DNA of 64,000 nucleotides from Azolla caroliniana (taxonomy: Eukaryota; Polypodiophyta): NCBI GenBank assembly GCA_043228905.1, contig JBHGNT010000015.1, positions 14,260,001 through 14,324,000 of the forward strand, in the 5' to 3' direction. A program made the position numbers and the translations under genes. This document shows positions 31,747 through 42,193 of this stretch, one piece after another. Numbering within the stretch: the stretch's first letter is position 1; the number at the start of each line of letters is the position of its first letter. The notes beneath the pieces are model-generated. The model saw nothing but the letters and a program-made list of their open reading frames with translations, searched no databases and was not told the DNA's origin.

Positions 31747-34730
31747 GTGAGTATTCTAGTTCATTAATTTATTCGTGTGTAATTGATCCTGCGGTTCAAT
31801 TTTATTATTTTAATATTGACGCCACACAATTACCACATTTTGAGCAACGATTACTCGACTCTATTTTAGAGGATTTTCAAGATGTGTTTCCTACTGAATT
31901 ACCGCTTACTTTACCACCTAAACATAATGTGGACCATCAAATTGAACTCATCCCTGGGGTTGCTCCTGTGAGCATTCCACCTTACCGACTTAGTCGATTA
32001 GAAGAGGATGAGATCGCTAAACAACTTAAGGAATACTTGAGTATGGGCCACATTAGGTATAGTAAATCACCTTGGGGTGCGCCAGTTCTATTAGTCAAGA
32101 AGAAGGAAGGTTCGTGGCGAATGTGTATCAATTATCGCCGTTTGAATAAAATGACAATTAAGAATGCATATCCATTACCTCGTGCCGATGATTTGATTGA
32201 TCGTTTGCACGGGGCTCGATATTTTACGAAAATTGACTTACGAACTGGTTATCATCAGATTCGCATCGCCGAGGATGATATTCCTAAAACCGCTTTTCGT
32301 ACGCGCTATGGCCATTATGAGTTTTTAGTCATGCCATTTGGGTTGACTAATGCTCCAGCCACATTCCAACAAGCGATGAATGATGTTTTCCGAGATCAAC
32401 TCGGTGATTTTGTTGTCGTCTTCTTGGATGATATTTTGATATATAGCCGTACCTTGCAAGATCATGTTCAACATGTTCGATTTGTTTTGCGAAAGTTGCG
32501 TGACAACTCTTTCTATGCAAAACATTCAAAATGTGACTTCTTCCAAAAATCTATTGTGTACCTAGGTCATTTAATTACAGAAAATGGCGTTGAAATTGAA
32601 CCTTCTCGTATTGAAAAGGTTAAACTTTGGCCCATTCCTCGTAATATTCGTGAACTTAGATCATTCTTAGGGTTTGTTGGATTTTTACGAAAATCAATTC
32701 GTAACTATTCCAAATTGACTACGCCATTAACTGACCTTTTAAAAGGTCATCCACGTAAGTCTGTCAAACCAATTTCATGGAATGAACAACTTGACAAATC
32801 ATTTGAGACACTCAAGGAGCATGTGTGTCAGGCTCCCACTCTTCTATTACCAGACCCTTCTAAGCCTTTCTCAATTGAAACCGATGCTAGTGATTATGCT
32901 ATTGGTGTCGTTCTTTATCAAGGTGGTCACCCTATTGCTTTTGAAAGTAAGAAGCTTGATGCTGCTCAATCTCGGTATTCGGTTCAAGAGAAAGAGTTGT
33001 TTGCGGTGATACACGCACTTAAAACATGGAGGCACTATCTCTATGGAAATAAATTTGTGGTTACAACAGACCATCAATCATTAAAGTATTTTTGTGACCA
33101 GCCCGATCTTGTTGGTCGTAAAGGCTGTTGGGCTGACCTTATGCAAGATTTTGATTTTTCCATACGATATCGCAAGGGTTCTATGAACACCGTTGCTGAT
33201 GCTCTTAGTCGCATTAAAGAAGTTAACATGCTTAGCTTCACGGAAATAAAATCTGATCTTTTAGATCACCTTCGAGGGAAATACCTTGATGACAGTTATT
33301 TCTCAAAATACTGGACGAAAGCCGAATCTGGTTTAGATGCCGATACTAGCACCCTACCCTCGAAGGCGACCTTTCACATTACAAACGGTTTGCTCTACCG
33401 TAGTGGAAAGGTCTGTGTTCCAGATTTACCAAATGTTAAACAGAAAATTTTTCATGAATGTCATGATGCACCATCTGCTGGTCATCCTGGAATACAACGC
33501 ACACTCGTTCTCATCTCGTGTACTTTTTTCTGGCCTAAGATGCGCTCTGACGTGCATAAATACGTAACTCAATGCTTACAATGTCAGATTAATAAGTCGG
33601 AACGCCTTAAAGCTGCTGGTCTTTTACATCCCTTAGATATTCCCAACAATAAATGGGAAAGTATCTCGATGGATTTTATTGTTAGTTTACCTCGTACACA
33701 GAGGGGTCATGATGCCATATGGGTTGTCGTTGACAGGCTAACAAAATTAGCTAGATTTATTCCTACAAAAACCACGGTAACCGCTCAACAGTTGGCTTAT
33801 CAATTTGTTGATGAGTTATTTCGTTTTTATGGATTACCAATGGATATTGTTAGTGATCGAGATTCCAAGTTTACTAGTGACTTTTGGACTCAGGTCTTTA
33901 AGAAACTAGAAACTACGTTGAGCATGAGTTCCGCAGATCATCCTCAGTCTGATGGACAAACTGAACGAGTTAATCAAATTATTGAGGACATGCTTCGAGC
34001 TTATGTAGCAAAAACCCCTTCTAAGTGGGAGCAATACCTTCCTATCTTAGAATTTGCCTATAATAGCTCTAAACATACATCCACTGGATATAGTCCTTTT
34101 ATGTTGATGTATGGTTTTCAGCCACGTGCCCCAGTTGATGTCACGATTCATCGTGATACATTAGACAGTACACGCAATTTTTTGCAAGACATGAACCAAA
34201 TGTTGCATATTGCCAAAGAAAATGTCAAGACAGCTCAAGATCGTGCTCGATTTTATGCTGATCAGGACAGACGCCCTCGTGCATTTACTATTGGTCAAAA
34301 AGTTTTTTTGCGTGTCCCGACTGATTCTACGTCATTATCTACGGGCAAGTGCGCTAAGTTAGCCCCACGATATTGTGGCCCATTTGAAATCCTTAAGCGA
34401 GTTGGGTCATCTGCTTATCACCTTGCCTTACCTCGTAACGTTGGTATTCATCCTGTTTTTCACGTCAGTCGTCTAAAACCATTTTTAGGCTCTGGTGATA
34501 ACACCATCACAATCCAAGATCTTGTAACATTAGAGGATTTTTCTTACAAACCTCATGTTCCTGAACGAATTCTTGATTCTCGTACTAAACGTTTACGTTC
34601 TAAAGAGATTCGGCTATTCAAGATCAAATGGATGGATAAACCTATTGATGATGCCACATGGGAATGCGAGCATTCGCTTAAGGCACAATTTCCTCACTTT
34701 ATATTGCAAGAGTGCAATCTTTTGAAGTAG
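31563..34730 (+). CDS. Chromovirus RT-RNase H-integrase with chromodomain-like tail
   Basis: Open from 31563 (after a TGA) to 34730. After [17 protein letters not shown] come RT motifs [33 protein letters not shown] and the catalytic [13 protein letters not shown]. RNase H has [37 protein letters not shown] and NTVADALSR. The integrase zinc module shows [14 protein letters not shown] and CLQCQINK. Its core has SMDFIVSLP (Asp), [10 protein letters not shown] (Asp) and [13 protein letters not shown] (Glu). The C-terminal end has [14 protein letters not shown] and a chromodomain-like segment [26 protein letters not shown], thought to steer integration to heterochromatin. Confidence 0.95.
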   Translation, partial: LSCYEITIRRCHFRISLVFNKNPSLSIDWVNHSITFELNNCKHFIQCSKLPSHSLVSSKSLSEYSSSLIYSCVIDPAVQFYYFNIDATQLPHFEQRLLDSILEDFQDVFPTELPLTLPPKHNVDHQIELIPGVAPVSIPPYRLSRLEEDEIAKQLKEYLSMGHIRYSKSPWGAPVLLVKKKEGSWRMCINYRRLNKMTIKNAYPLPRADDLIDRLHGARYFTKIDLRTGYHQIRIAEDDIPKTAFRTRYGHYEFLVMPFGLTNAPATFQQAMNDVFRDQLGDFVVVFLDDILIYSRTLQDHVQHVRFVLRKLRDNSFYAKHSKCDFFQKSIVYLGHLITENGVEIEPSRIEKVKLWPIPRNIRELRSFLGFVGFLRKSIRNYSKLTTPLTDLLKGHPRKSVKPISWNEQLDKSFETLKEHVCQAPTLLLPDPSKPFSIETDASDYAIGVVLYQGGHPIAFESKKLDAAQSRYSVQEKELFAVIHALKTWRHYLYGNKFVVTTDHQSLKYFCDQPDLVGRKGCWADLMQDFDFSIRYRKGSMNTVADALSRIKEVNMLSFTEIKSDLLDHLRGKYLDDSYFSKYWTKAESGLDADTSTLPSKATFHITNGLLYRSGKVCVPDLPNVKQKIFHECHDAPSAGHPGIQRTLVLISCTFFWPKMRSDVHKYVTQCLQCQINKSERLKAAGLLHPLDIPNNKWESISMDFIVSLPRTQRGHDAIWVVVDRLTKLARFIPTKTTVTAQQLAYQFVDELFRFYGLPMDIVSDRDSKFTSDFWTQVFKKLETTLSMSSADHPQSDGQTERVNQIIEDMLRAYVAKTPSKWEQYLPILEFAYNSSKHTSTGYSPFMLMYGFQPRAPVDVTIHRDTLDSTRNFLQDMNQMLHIAKENVKTAQDRARFYADQDRRPRAFTIGQKVFLRVPTDSTSLSTGKCAKLAPRYCGPFEILKRVGSSAYHLALPRNVGIHPVFHVSRLKPFLGSGDNTITIQDLVTLEDFSYKPHVPERILDSRTKRLRSKEIRLFKIKWMDKPIDDATWECEHSLKAQFPHFILQECNLLK

Positions 34731-34737
34731 GGGAGTA
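34729..34737 (+). promoter_or_regulatory. Polypurine tract of chromovirus
   Basis: AGGGGAGTA lies between the pol stop and the 3' LTR and overlaps the TAG stop. Confidence 0.8.
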
Positions 34738-35211
34738 TGTTATGTACACATAACGTTGGTGAGGGTAGGTCACTAATATTTACATTAGCGAAGGGTATGT
34801 TCACTATTATTAAAAAGGGGACTAATGATTGGATAGAATGAATGATATGTGCATGCACTATCATGATTTAGACAACCAATGAATAGAGAGCCTTTTAGAA
34901 AGGCACATCTATTCAAGGGGCCTAGGAAAAGGTATAAATATGAGGCTTAGCTACCCTCATAGGAACCATCACGTCGGAAGGCTGCTGGCGTAGACACCGG
35001 TGGTGCGGGCTAGGCTTTCGTCTCGACGATCGTGTTTATCTCTTCCAAGGTATTAGTCATCCTAATATCCGGCGGTATGGGACGTCGGTGGTAGGTTGGC
35101 TATGTCTAGATCATAGCTCGGGGGTGGTCGGGTCGAACGGGTTCTTCTATCCAATCTATTTTCTTCCTTTTTACTTGATTTGGTCTATTGATTAGTAATA
35201 GACTCTTAACA
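34738..35211 (+). repeat. 3' LTR of chromovirus (474 bp)
   Basis: Same ends as the 5' LTR, followed by the target duplication CGTAC. Confidence 0.97.
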
Positions 35212-35216
35212 CGTAC

Positions 35217-36212
35217 ACCCTCCGTTGTTGGAGAAACAAAACTTCCTACTTATGGTACAAGGATTCTTTGGTTTCGCTTCTACCGTACATTTGTGGGGTT
35301 TTCCCGGAGTGTTCGGACTATCACGGCCCCACGCCTTGGCAACCCTCTCTAAAAATCCTCTCGGTTCTCGCCACAGAGGGATTCGCGGTTTCGCTCGTGG
35401 ATGGGTCGTACCGTCAGGAACTGGACCGAATGACGCCCGTCCTGACTCTTGACCCTCGCGTAAGCCAACCCGTTGTCCAGGACCTTGGTCTCCATTCGTG
35501 CCGCCGTAATGTACGGTTCCCCTAGAATGACCGGGTGCGAGGACGTTTCCTGCACAAAGAAGTGATGGTCTATTTCGACGTCGCCGATCTTGACTCGCAC
35601 GTTTGGGCAGGTCCCGTGTAGTTCCTCGGTGGCGCGCGTCGCCGCCCGTATCTTCCACCCGTGCTTAGTGTTGATCGGCCATTTCCCCTTTTTGTAGAAG
35701 TCCATGGACATAAGGTTTATTTCCGAACCGTGGTCCACCAGTGCCACCACCGGTTCCTGAACATCTCCGATCTTCACCGAGGTTTCCGTGGTCGCTCGGG
35801 CCCAGTGTGGCCTCGAATAGTGGCTCTCCGCCCACTCGTCTTCCAGCGCCATGTCCTCTATGTGCGCCGTCCGCACTTCCACCGGCCATTCCGGTTCTGC
35901 CTCCGTCGACAGCCTCTTCCTCTTCACCAAGTCCATGATGGAGTCGTGGAACTCCTTGTTGGCTATCCTGAGCACCTCTCGCAACGATAGTTCCACCTTG
36001 CTGTCGAGGATTCGTTCTTCCAGGACCTTTCGTAGGTCTGTGGTCCTTTCGATCTCCGTGCCCAATCGGTATCCGCCCTTCTTGTGGTTATCCCGGGCAC
36101 TGGACTCACCGGCCTCGTTCCGTTTCGGCCCGAATCGGGTTTCGTATCTCTGTGAGGGTCTGGCCCCTCCGTTTTTACCTACCCGTTTGTCTTCAACCAG
36201 AGTCTCGTAGTT
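35217..36212 (-). pseudogene. Gypsy B protease and start of RT frame
   Basis: The frame from 36212 to 35349 has EIERTTDLRKVLEERILDSK, KKGKWPINTKHGWKIRAATR, the active site VALVDHGSEINLMS, ILGEPYITAARMETKVL and the end NREDF with TAG at 35349-35351. The -1 frame continues FLERVAKAWGRDSPNTPG to 35217, where the chromovirus target site lies, and joins the RT frame at 28094. The shared DSPxxP motif after the shift in B and E supports translation in the -1 frame. Confidence 0.88.
35314..35358 (-). promoter_or_regulatory. Candidate -1 frameshift signal, Gypsy B
   Basis: Minus-strand GGATTTTTA (35358-35350) with protease stop TAG, a 3-nt spacer, arm AGGGTTGCC, a 15-nt loop and arm GATAGTCCG. Seven of nine positions can pair, three as G.U. 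The weaker stem fits an old, decaying copy. Confidence 0.6.
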
Positions 36213-37445
36213 CTAGCAAGCTGCTTCGATGAAACCCGTCTTTTCTTGGACTGGGTCACTCCACCCGGTTACCTCCTGGACCCACTTCTCCGCGCGGTCC
36301 GCCTCGTCTCTCTTCAGTCGGGCACCGGCGAGGCCTTCCAGCACCGTCGGCCAGAACTCGGCTTTGCTCTCCTTCCGGGCCCCGCTGTCCCCGACCCGAA
36401 TACCGGCTGATGCTGAGTAGTGGACGGTCTCCGCGTGCCGGGCTGCCGCCTCTTCCATCAGCCTTTTCATTCCTCCTCTCCCGTTGTTTCGGTTAAGGGC
36501 CCTCCGGGTATTGCTGGCGTGCACCCGACCTTCCCACAGGTACACTACCCAGCTTCTCAAAGCCTCCATAAAGTCCCCACAGTCTTTCCGGATGTGGCCG
36601 ACCTCGTCGCACCACATGCACCTACTTCCTGCCGGAGGTCGTCGGTCACGAGCTTGATCGCCGCCTTCCCTCCGAGCCTAGGCGATCTAGAGATCCTTTA
36701 CGGCTCGTGTCAACTCCTCCAAAGCTGTTCCCCTGGACGAGCCTCTGATCACGCCGGTCGAAGATGAACCAGTTTCGAGCCACTCCCGGGTCTCTTCCCT
36801 TCGTGCCTGCGGTATCGGTTCGAGCTTCCTTGCTGCGACAGGTCCCGCCCCAGTCGCCTCTGTATCAGCCCACTACCACCGTTTGTCAAAACGGCCGCAG
36901 ACTCTCTTTACCGCGGCCCAGTCGGTCGTAAGCTCGTCTTCGGTTTCTAGTAAGGAGCCAACTTGCCCCCAATCCCGTGTGTCAACCGATTTGACAAACA
37001 GTAGGACACGACTTGTGTTCAGAACGGTCCGATCGAGCGCCGAAAGGCGCGCAAAGCGTTCCTCAAACTCCCGGAGGAGTACCGACGCATTTCTTCCTTT
37101 GTTGGGGGACTCCACCCACTCCATGAAGCTCCGCTTCGAAAGTCGAAGCGCGTCATCCAAACCGTATTTCTCCAGGAGCCGTCCTTCGAACTCTTCCCAG
37201 GTCCGGCTCTCTGCCTGGACCTCTAGCACCTCCGCATGGATGCCCGACATCGCCACTCGAGGAAATCCGGCAAGACGCCTCTCTTCCGGAATATCCCTCA
37301 TCAACATCTCCGCCCGGTAGGACGCCAAATAACTCGTGGCATCCTTTCCACTGAACCGGCCGATCATACCGACGATCGCCTCAATAGCCCTGTCAAGGGC
37401 GCCGGTGCCCTCGCGCGCGCTCACTATCTGGTCAACACTAGTCTA
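36213..37445 (-). pseudogene. Gypsy B gag, N-terminus deleted
   Basis: The frame begins inside gag at VDQIVSAREGTGALDRAI, which aligns with MMDQILEARDNVAGLD in A, so the true start lies beyond the deletion at about 37445. The core has SFMEWVESPNKGRN, VLLFVKSVDTRDWGQ and FDKRW, then stops near 36870. The knuckle CMWCDEVGHIRKDC is at about 36.6 kb. A TAG at 36213-36215 replaces Gln. It is a particle protein relic. Confidence 0.87.
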
Positions 37446-37449
37446 ATGG

Positions 37450-38245
37450 TATATAAAATAAGCCTAATGCATACAATGACGTGCAAGTAAAGGTTTGAAC
37501 CTTACACCTCTAAGATAGGAGGCAATTCATATACCATTAGACTAGGTTATTTCCTTTTTAAAATTTATTTTCTTCATTCTACTTTTTACAGCAACTATTA
37601 GTACATGAGAGCTTGGATGAGGTACATGGTCATCATGCATCGCATGTGATGCATGAGCGTGAAATGGCAATCATGCATTTCATGCATTGTATGCATGTAC
37701 TACACCCTCACATGCACATATGCATGGGGGCATCTATATAAGAAGGAGAGGAAAGGAAAGGAAATGAAGTAATGTATGCAATTAATAATAATTAATAAAT
37801 CTTAGTTATCTCATTGGCAATGTGTCTTGTATCTCAACTTCGAAGTCAAAAGTTCAAACCGGGACTTCGTCCTGTGCATATCAATTTATCTTTAATACTT
37901 CTCACATGAGCTAGTCCTTCCTTCGTTCCATTGTCCTGAACGATCCTTTCGATCCATCATCACTTGTGGATAGAGGCCGATGCTTGTCTGCGCACGTGTA
38001 ACAAGCACATCTCGACGTTTGGCACGTGCTTCATGACATCTTTGTGGTGCGGTAAATATTTTCTCAATCTCTCTCTCTCTCTCTCAGTCAACCCACACAA
38101 GCATCTTCGACAACAAGAGTGACCCGATTGAAAACCTAAACGATGGTTGATTCCTTACAAGCACAAGTCAGCCGATTCATCCACCTTGGTCAAAGACCCC
38201 GGTGGTCCCGTTCAACCGACCCCGCAAACGTGAATTTCCACGACA
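37450..38245 (+). repeat. 3' LTR of Gypsy A, first ~157 bp missing
   Basis: It aligns with 11817-12617 from 'tatataaaataagcct' to 'tttccacgaca'. TATA CTATATAAG lies at 37734-37742, with six ATGCAT motifs upstream. It is followed by ACGCG, the target duplication with Gypsy H. Confidence 0.88.
37480..37549 (-). other. tRNA-like segment in 3' LTR of A (antisense)
   Basis: Minus-strand ACCTAGTCTAATGGTATAT, then CCTCCTATCTTAGAGG (anticodon-arm-like), then GTAAGG TTCAAAC CTTTAC. It matches 11847-11917. Confidence 0.6.
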
Positions 38246-38684
38246 ACGCGTTGTACCACAAGGGAGCCGATGGAATATGGTGACATGGTCCGAAACGATG
38301 AAAGGACGGGAAGCCCATTGCGGAGTGGCGGGCGGGGACTATACCAGGGACACTACAGCAAGAAAATTTTGGAGAAATGGATTATGGTGGCCGACAACCC
38401 TAAAAGAGCGACCTGGTATTCAAAGGAATGTGATCTCTGTCAACGAATGGGCCAACCCACAAAACAGGCATGGATGCCTCACCAACCTGTTTTGCCATTG
38501 GACCCTTTTCAAAAATGGGGTTTGGATTTTGTAGGACGATTCAAGCCGCTGACAATGTGAACTAGCAACCAGTATATTATTATCGCGACCGATTATTGTA
38601 CAAAGTGGGTAGAAGCCAAAGCTCTGAGACACAACACCGCAACATCGAAGGCGAAAATTTTATATGAATACATTTGGTGCAGAT
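38246..38684 (+). pseudogene. Gypsy H fragment: integrase start
   Basis: It resumes H after Gypsy A with ALYHKGADGIW and stops. In another frame it has the zinc-module end YSKECDLCQRMGQPTKQAWM and the first-Asp region FQKWGLDFVGRFKP, followed by IIATDYCTKWVEAKALR and EYIWCRYG. The solo LTR I then interrupts. H integrase is of a different type from A/B/C/E. Confidence 0.82.
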
Positions 38685-38689
38685 ACGGT

Positions 38690-39834
38690 GTCATAAAAAC
38701 CCGTCACTATGTGTGAAACCGTCGGGGTCCTAGACCGAAAGGAATCGAAGTTTGTACTAGCTTTAGCAAGAAAGTATTTAAGATAGATTGAGATAGAGAT
38801 TGAACCCTTGATTTTAGATTTGAGACACAAGATATATCACCAATTAGATAACGAATTTTCTCGTTATTAATTTCTTGATTAGTATATAGCTTGCTTGATC
38901 CCCTTTTCTTTTTCCTCCCTTCTTTTATAGATTCCCCCATGCATATGATGCATGTGAGGGTACAAGACATGCATACAATGCATGTAATGCATGAAATGCA
39001 TGCGATGCATGTTTGCCATTCGGTGCTCATGCATTATATGTGACCCATAATAACCATGTCACTCTTTCAAGCTCTCATGTATAAGAATTTACATGTAAAA
39101 GTATAATGATGAAAACATGATTTTTGAAGATATGACTTGGCTTAGTGGTAAGCTTATTGGCTTTTATCTTGGAGGCGCAAGGTTTAAATTCTTACTTGCA
39201 CCCCTTTTTATACAAAGTTTTACTAAGCTTTAGTCTCGTATTTACAAATGTTTAACCGAAAATCCTCACAACAACGTACATCGTGACTGAACCGTGCAAA
39301 CCGACCAAATCGCGACCAAGCCGTGCGAACCCAGACCGTGCGCACACACGCGTTTCGACCGGACCGAACCGAGCCATGCAGGTGCATCTCGACCGGACTG
39401 TGCTATGCAAGCGTGTCCCGATCAAGCCAAAACAATTCCAAGCAATTCATCCACATCTATCCATCTAAACAATGTGGTTTGAATCACTTTAACATTTCTA
39501 TACTCTATACATAGAGATATAAAATAAGAAGTTTGGGATCTTGATATATAATCTAGGATCCGGATGTGTCCTATCTATATGGGATATCTCATAGTTTTGT
39601 TTTCCTCTTCTTCTCAAACTTCATAGTCACATAACTTGATATTTAGTTGTCTGTTTCATATGTAGTAAAATGTGTTCGGAAGCTCTTGAAGACATCCATC
39701 TTTTCGTACCAACATATTAAAACTAATCTAAAATAATACCTTCTGACTATTGTTTTATATCGTGTGTGAAGAACCACACTTGATTTTGTATGTTCCTCGC
39801 AATTTTCACACTGATGCCGAAAATCTTCACGACA
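38690..39834 (-). mobile_element. Solo LTR I (~1.15 kb), minus orientation
   Basis: In minus orientation it starts TGTCGTGAAGATTTTCG and ends TTTTTATGACA. It interrupts Gypsy H between '..agatacggt' and 'tagccgattg', with target duplication ACGGT (38685-38689 and 39835-39839). No internal region is present, so it is an LTR-LTR recombination product. A minus-strand TATA (TCTATAAAAG) sits at 38922-38931, with seven ATGCAT motifs upstream. Confidence 0.85.
39131..39204 (+). other. tRNA-like segment in solo LTR I (antisense to LTR)
   Basis: TGGCTTAGTGGTAAG (A-box-like), TTATCTTGGAGGCGC, then GGTTTAAATTC (B-box-like), in tRNA order. Five T residues (39205-39209) follow directly, as at a Pol III end. 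Confidence 0.6.
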
Positions 39835-40658
39835 ACGGTTAGCCGATTGAGCTTATCAGTGCTTAGGGTGGTCATTTCCTCGTCTAGGTAGTGGAAATCT
39901 TGACAATGTTCTACGTGGTTCTACATAAATGGAGCACATTGTACTATCCATAGGCTAATGGACTAGCGGAATCCACCAATAAGACACTCCAGAATATTCT
40001 CTAGAAGATCGTCAATGAAAACCGAACTGATTGGGACACAAAGTTACAAAGCGCGCTATGGGCATACTAGACGGCGTACAAGACAAGTATCCGGACGATA
40101 CCGTTCCGGTTAGAGTTTCGGTTAGAAGCGGTCATGCCGATGGAATTCCAAATTCCCAACTTATAGATACAAGTCTGAGAATGGTTGAGTGAAAAAGAAT
40201 CGAAAAAAATCTGGTTGGCGGCGTTGTGCGAATTGGAAGAACACTGGATATCGAGTATCTTATAATTAGAACTTGAGCAATGATGAAGAAAAGCTTTCGT
40301 GGACCGGCACCGACGGGGAAACGAGAAAGATTTCAGGATCGGTAAAGTCGTCTTCGTATTCCAGACCCGGATGGGGAAAATGTCGGGGAAGCTACGGTTC
40401 CGGTGGATCGGGACGTATTGGATAACGAGAGAGTTTAAAGGGTCCTACCAATTGGGCACTTTAGCCGGTGAAGTGCTAGAAAAGTGGGTTAATGGGTTCC
40501 GGTTAAAACCCTACTATGGACTGATGCCAAGGAATTTGTTCGAGGAATGGAAAAAGGAAACGGAAGACGGTGAACTTGCACTAGAGCCGACATCGCTATT
40601 TAAAGCGCACCATGCGGCAGAAAAGAAAAAAAAGGACGGTCACCCCGAAACGACGTGA
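39835..40658 (+). pseudogene. Gypsy H integrase, C-terminal half
   Basis: It continues across the solo LTR with CCGATTGAGCTTATCAG-type sequence and heavily stopped core pieces. From 40299 it is a clean frame, DRHRRGNEKDFRIGKVV, VFQTRMGKMSGKLRFRWIGT and VNGFRLKPYYGLMP, which is the integrase end that contacts DNA in this lineage. The frame stops at 40656-40658. Confidence 0.82.
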
Positions 40659-40739
40659 TGTTAGCCATTTAAAAGCGCACCATGCGGTCTACAAATACTA
40701 TTATGGTACACGACGTGCATGCACGGGAATCAAGAAAAG

Positions 40740-41388
40740 GCGGTTGGACAAAATGGGGGCACAAAATATCCGGTTAACAGAGGCACTTTCCTTTCGTGAA
40801 AATAGGATATTCAGAGAGCAGATACACTCACAGATTTCCGAACGAGTGCAGGCAAGCATCAACATCCAAGCACTTCACCGACACAATGAGAGTGAAGAAG
40901 AAGACACGAGACCAATGGCTCTATCCGATGCGGCGAAAGATTGGTTCAGCAGAAACGGATTGGAGGAATTCCTCCAGATAGCTGAGGCGCCACCACATGA
41001 AGAACCAGAGAGGGTCGCCTTACAAATCGACCTTGATGAAATCACGGAGGGCATGGTGTAGGCCCTTACGAGCCTACTGGCAGGAGGCCTCTACTCCATC
41101 GAGAACCCCTCCAGTAAGACACTGATAGAGTACTTCAGAGAGTACTCCATAGCCAACAAAGCATACTGCACACAAGGGGGCGAGGACCCTCCATTTCGGG
41201 AGGTGCCATGGGTGTTAATCGAATACAGATTTGTGCACCCTCGCCCACCGGCCATGTCTAAAAACACAGTCGGTTTTATCATTGCAACGTACGAAGGTGT
41301 CAAGGTGGACTTGCCGGCTATAATGGCGGATTCCTTGCGGGTTGCCATTCACTTGGTGGTGGACAGGAAGAGGCTTGGACTGCGGTAG
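40740..41388 (+). pseudogene. Gypsy H extra 3' ORF, function unknown
   Basis: One frame runs from about 40.74 kb to a stop at 41386-41388, with one TAG at 41059-41061. It reads ALSFRENRIFREQIHSQISE, MALSDAAKDWFSRNGLEEFL, FREVPWVLIEYRFVHPRPPA and LPAIMADSLRVAIHL. It lies after the integrase, where some plant Gypsy elements carry an extra ORF. The style resembles plant-transposon accessory proteins, but I cannot assign a family. No transmembrane run or zinc motif is evident. Confidence 0.55.
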
Positions 41389-41479
41389 CGCAATGGCTCA
41401 CCTTGCAAGTACCCCAACCACCGGCCATTCAAGCAAAGAAGCGAGGCCGATCAACAAAAACAACGCAGAATAAAACGAC

Positions 41480-41949
41480 GAAACGGCAGCAGCTCCTCGC
41501 CAAGCACACCCCTAGTTGGACAGAAGGATTTAGGTGCAAGCCAAGGAGTCGCAAATGTCCTTGATTCAAGCTATATAATTGGCCATAGACAGATCTTTCT
41601 GTTGGACATTTTTGAGCTCTTGTCAGAGTTGCAGCTTCCTTGCCGTTGTGCTTGCCGCAAAAACCTTCTTCAGGTTCGTCCAAGCATCTTTGGGCATCTT
41701 GGCATCTCGGATGTAGCTAAGTAGATGATCATAGACACTGGATCCAAAGGAGTACATTACTCTGCTTGTCGCCTGCTCCGAGGCTGGATAATCCCTGTGC
41801 GTTGTGTCTGGTGTTGCATCGTTCGCTCCGTCGACATAACTCTAGTACCCATGTCCAAGGAGGTTCTAGTGCATCTTGTATGATCAGGATGCCTAGTTGC
41901 TTCTATCGAGCTTCTCCTTCAAAAGCGAGCTTCCCATACCTCTGTTCAT
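41480..41949 (-). pseudogene. Copia M gag, stops throughout
   Basis: From the start at 41949 the minus strand reads MNRGMGSSLLKEKLDRSN, a stop, ASWSYKMH, a stop, NLLGHGYWSYVDGANDATP, YDHLLSYIRDAKMPKDAW, KKVFAASTTARKLQL and, after another stop, QELKNVQQKDLS. This is a close relative of Copia G gag. Protease and pol are absent. Confidence 0.82.
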
Positions 41950-42044
41950 TTCTCTTCTTCTTCTTTTTTTCGAAAAAAAAATCAACTTCCTTGGCTCTAT
42001 GTTCAAAAGTTCTTGTCGGCAGTAGAGGATATTCTAACCCTCGC

Positions 42045-42193
42045 GCTCTGATACCATGTAGAAATTACCATGCGGATGCTATGAACAGACCACAACTGGC
42101 TCAGCTGGATAGCAACAGAAAACAAAAACGCAGGTTCAATGGAAAGCATCCGGAACGGTTTCATGAAGTGAACCTGGCGCGAGCCTGGAAGAG
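42045..42193 (-). repeat. PBS and truncated 5' LTR of Copia M
   Basis: Minus-strand TGGTATCAGAGC at 42045-42056. The LTR start TGTAGAAATTACC runs right from 42057 until Copia K takes over at about 42194. Confidence 0.7.

Larger units (their letters stand above)
28100..35211 (+). mobile_element. Chromovirus-type Gypsy, young and nearly intact
   Basis: LTRs of 474 bp each (28100-28573 and 34738-35211) differ at two positions by eye. A perfect target duplication CGTAC (28095-28099 and 35212-35216) flanks the 7,112-bp element. It has a tRNA-iMet PBS, a 1.7-kb leader, gag-protease, RT-RNase H-integrase with a chromodomain-like end, and a PPT. One frame change separates gag-protease from pol. It lies inside Gypsy B and is the youngest insertion in the nest. 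Confidence 0.97.
24032..37445 (-). mobile_element. Gypsy element B, 5'-truncated, split by chromovirus
   Basis: The 3' LTR is at 24032-24679, followed (minus-strand order reversed) by a PPT, integrase, RNase H-RT, protease and gag up to 37445. The start of gag, the PBS and the 5' LTR are deleted, together with the first part of the A 3' LTR. It sits right after the pol stop of A. A second element, the chromovirus, is inserted at 28100-35211 between protease and RT. It belongs to the same lineage as A, C and E. Confidence 0.9.
11660..38245 (+). mobile_element. Gypsy element A, split by two nested insertions
   Basis: The 5' LTR is 11660-12617, gag-pol spans 12657-17952 and 23707-23992, and the truncated 3' LTR is 37450-38245. 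It was inserted in Gypsy H at a GAC-GC(T/G) site. A right copy ACGCG follows the 3' LTR, and the left copy is blurred (ACGCT). Copia P split the integrase, and Gypsy B inserted just after pol. A deletion at the B/3'-LTR junction removed about 157 bp of the 3' LTR. Numerous stops mark it as dead. Confidence 0.85.

Noticed and set aside
39131-39204. Functional tRNA gene
   Set aside because: A and B boxes are present, but the acceptor and anticodon stems are not properly formed, and the block repeats inside several LTRs. It was kept as a tRNA-like relic.
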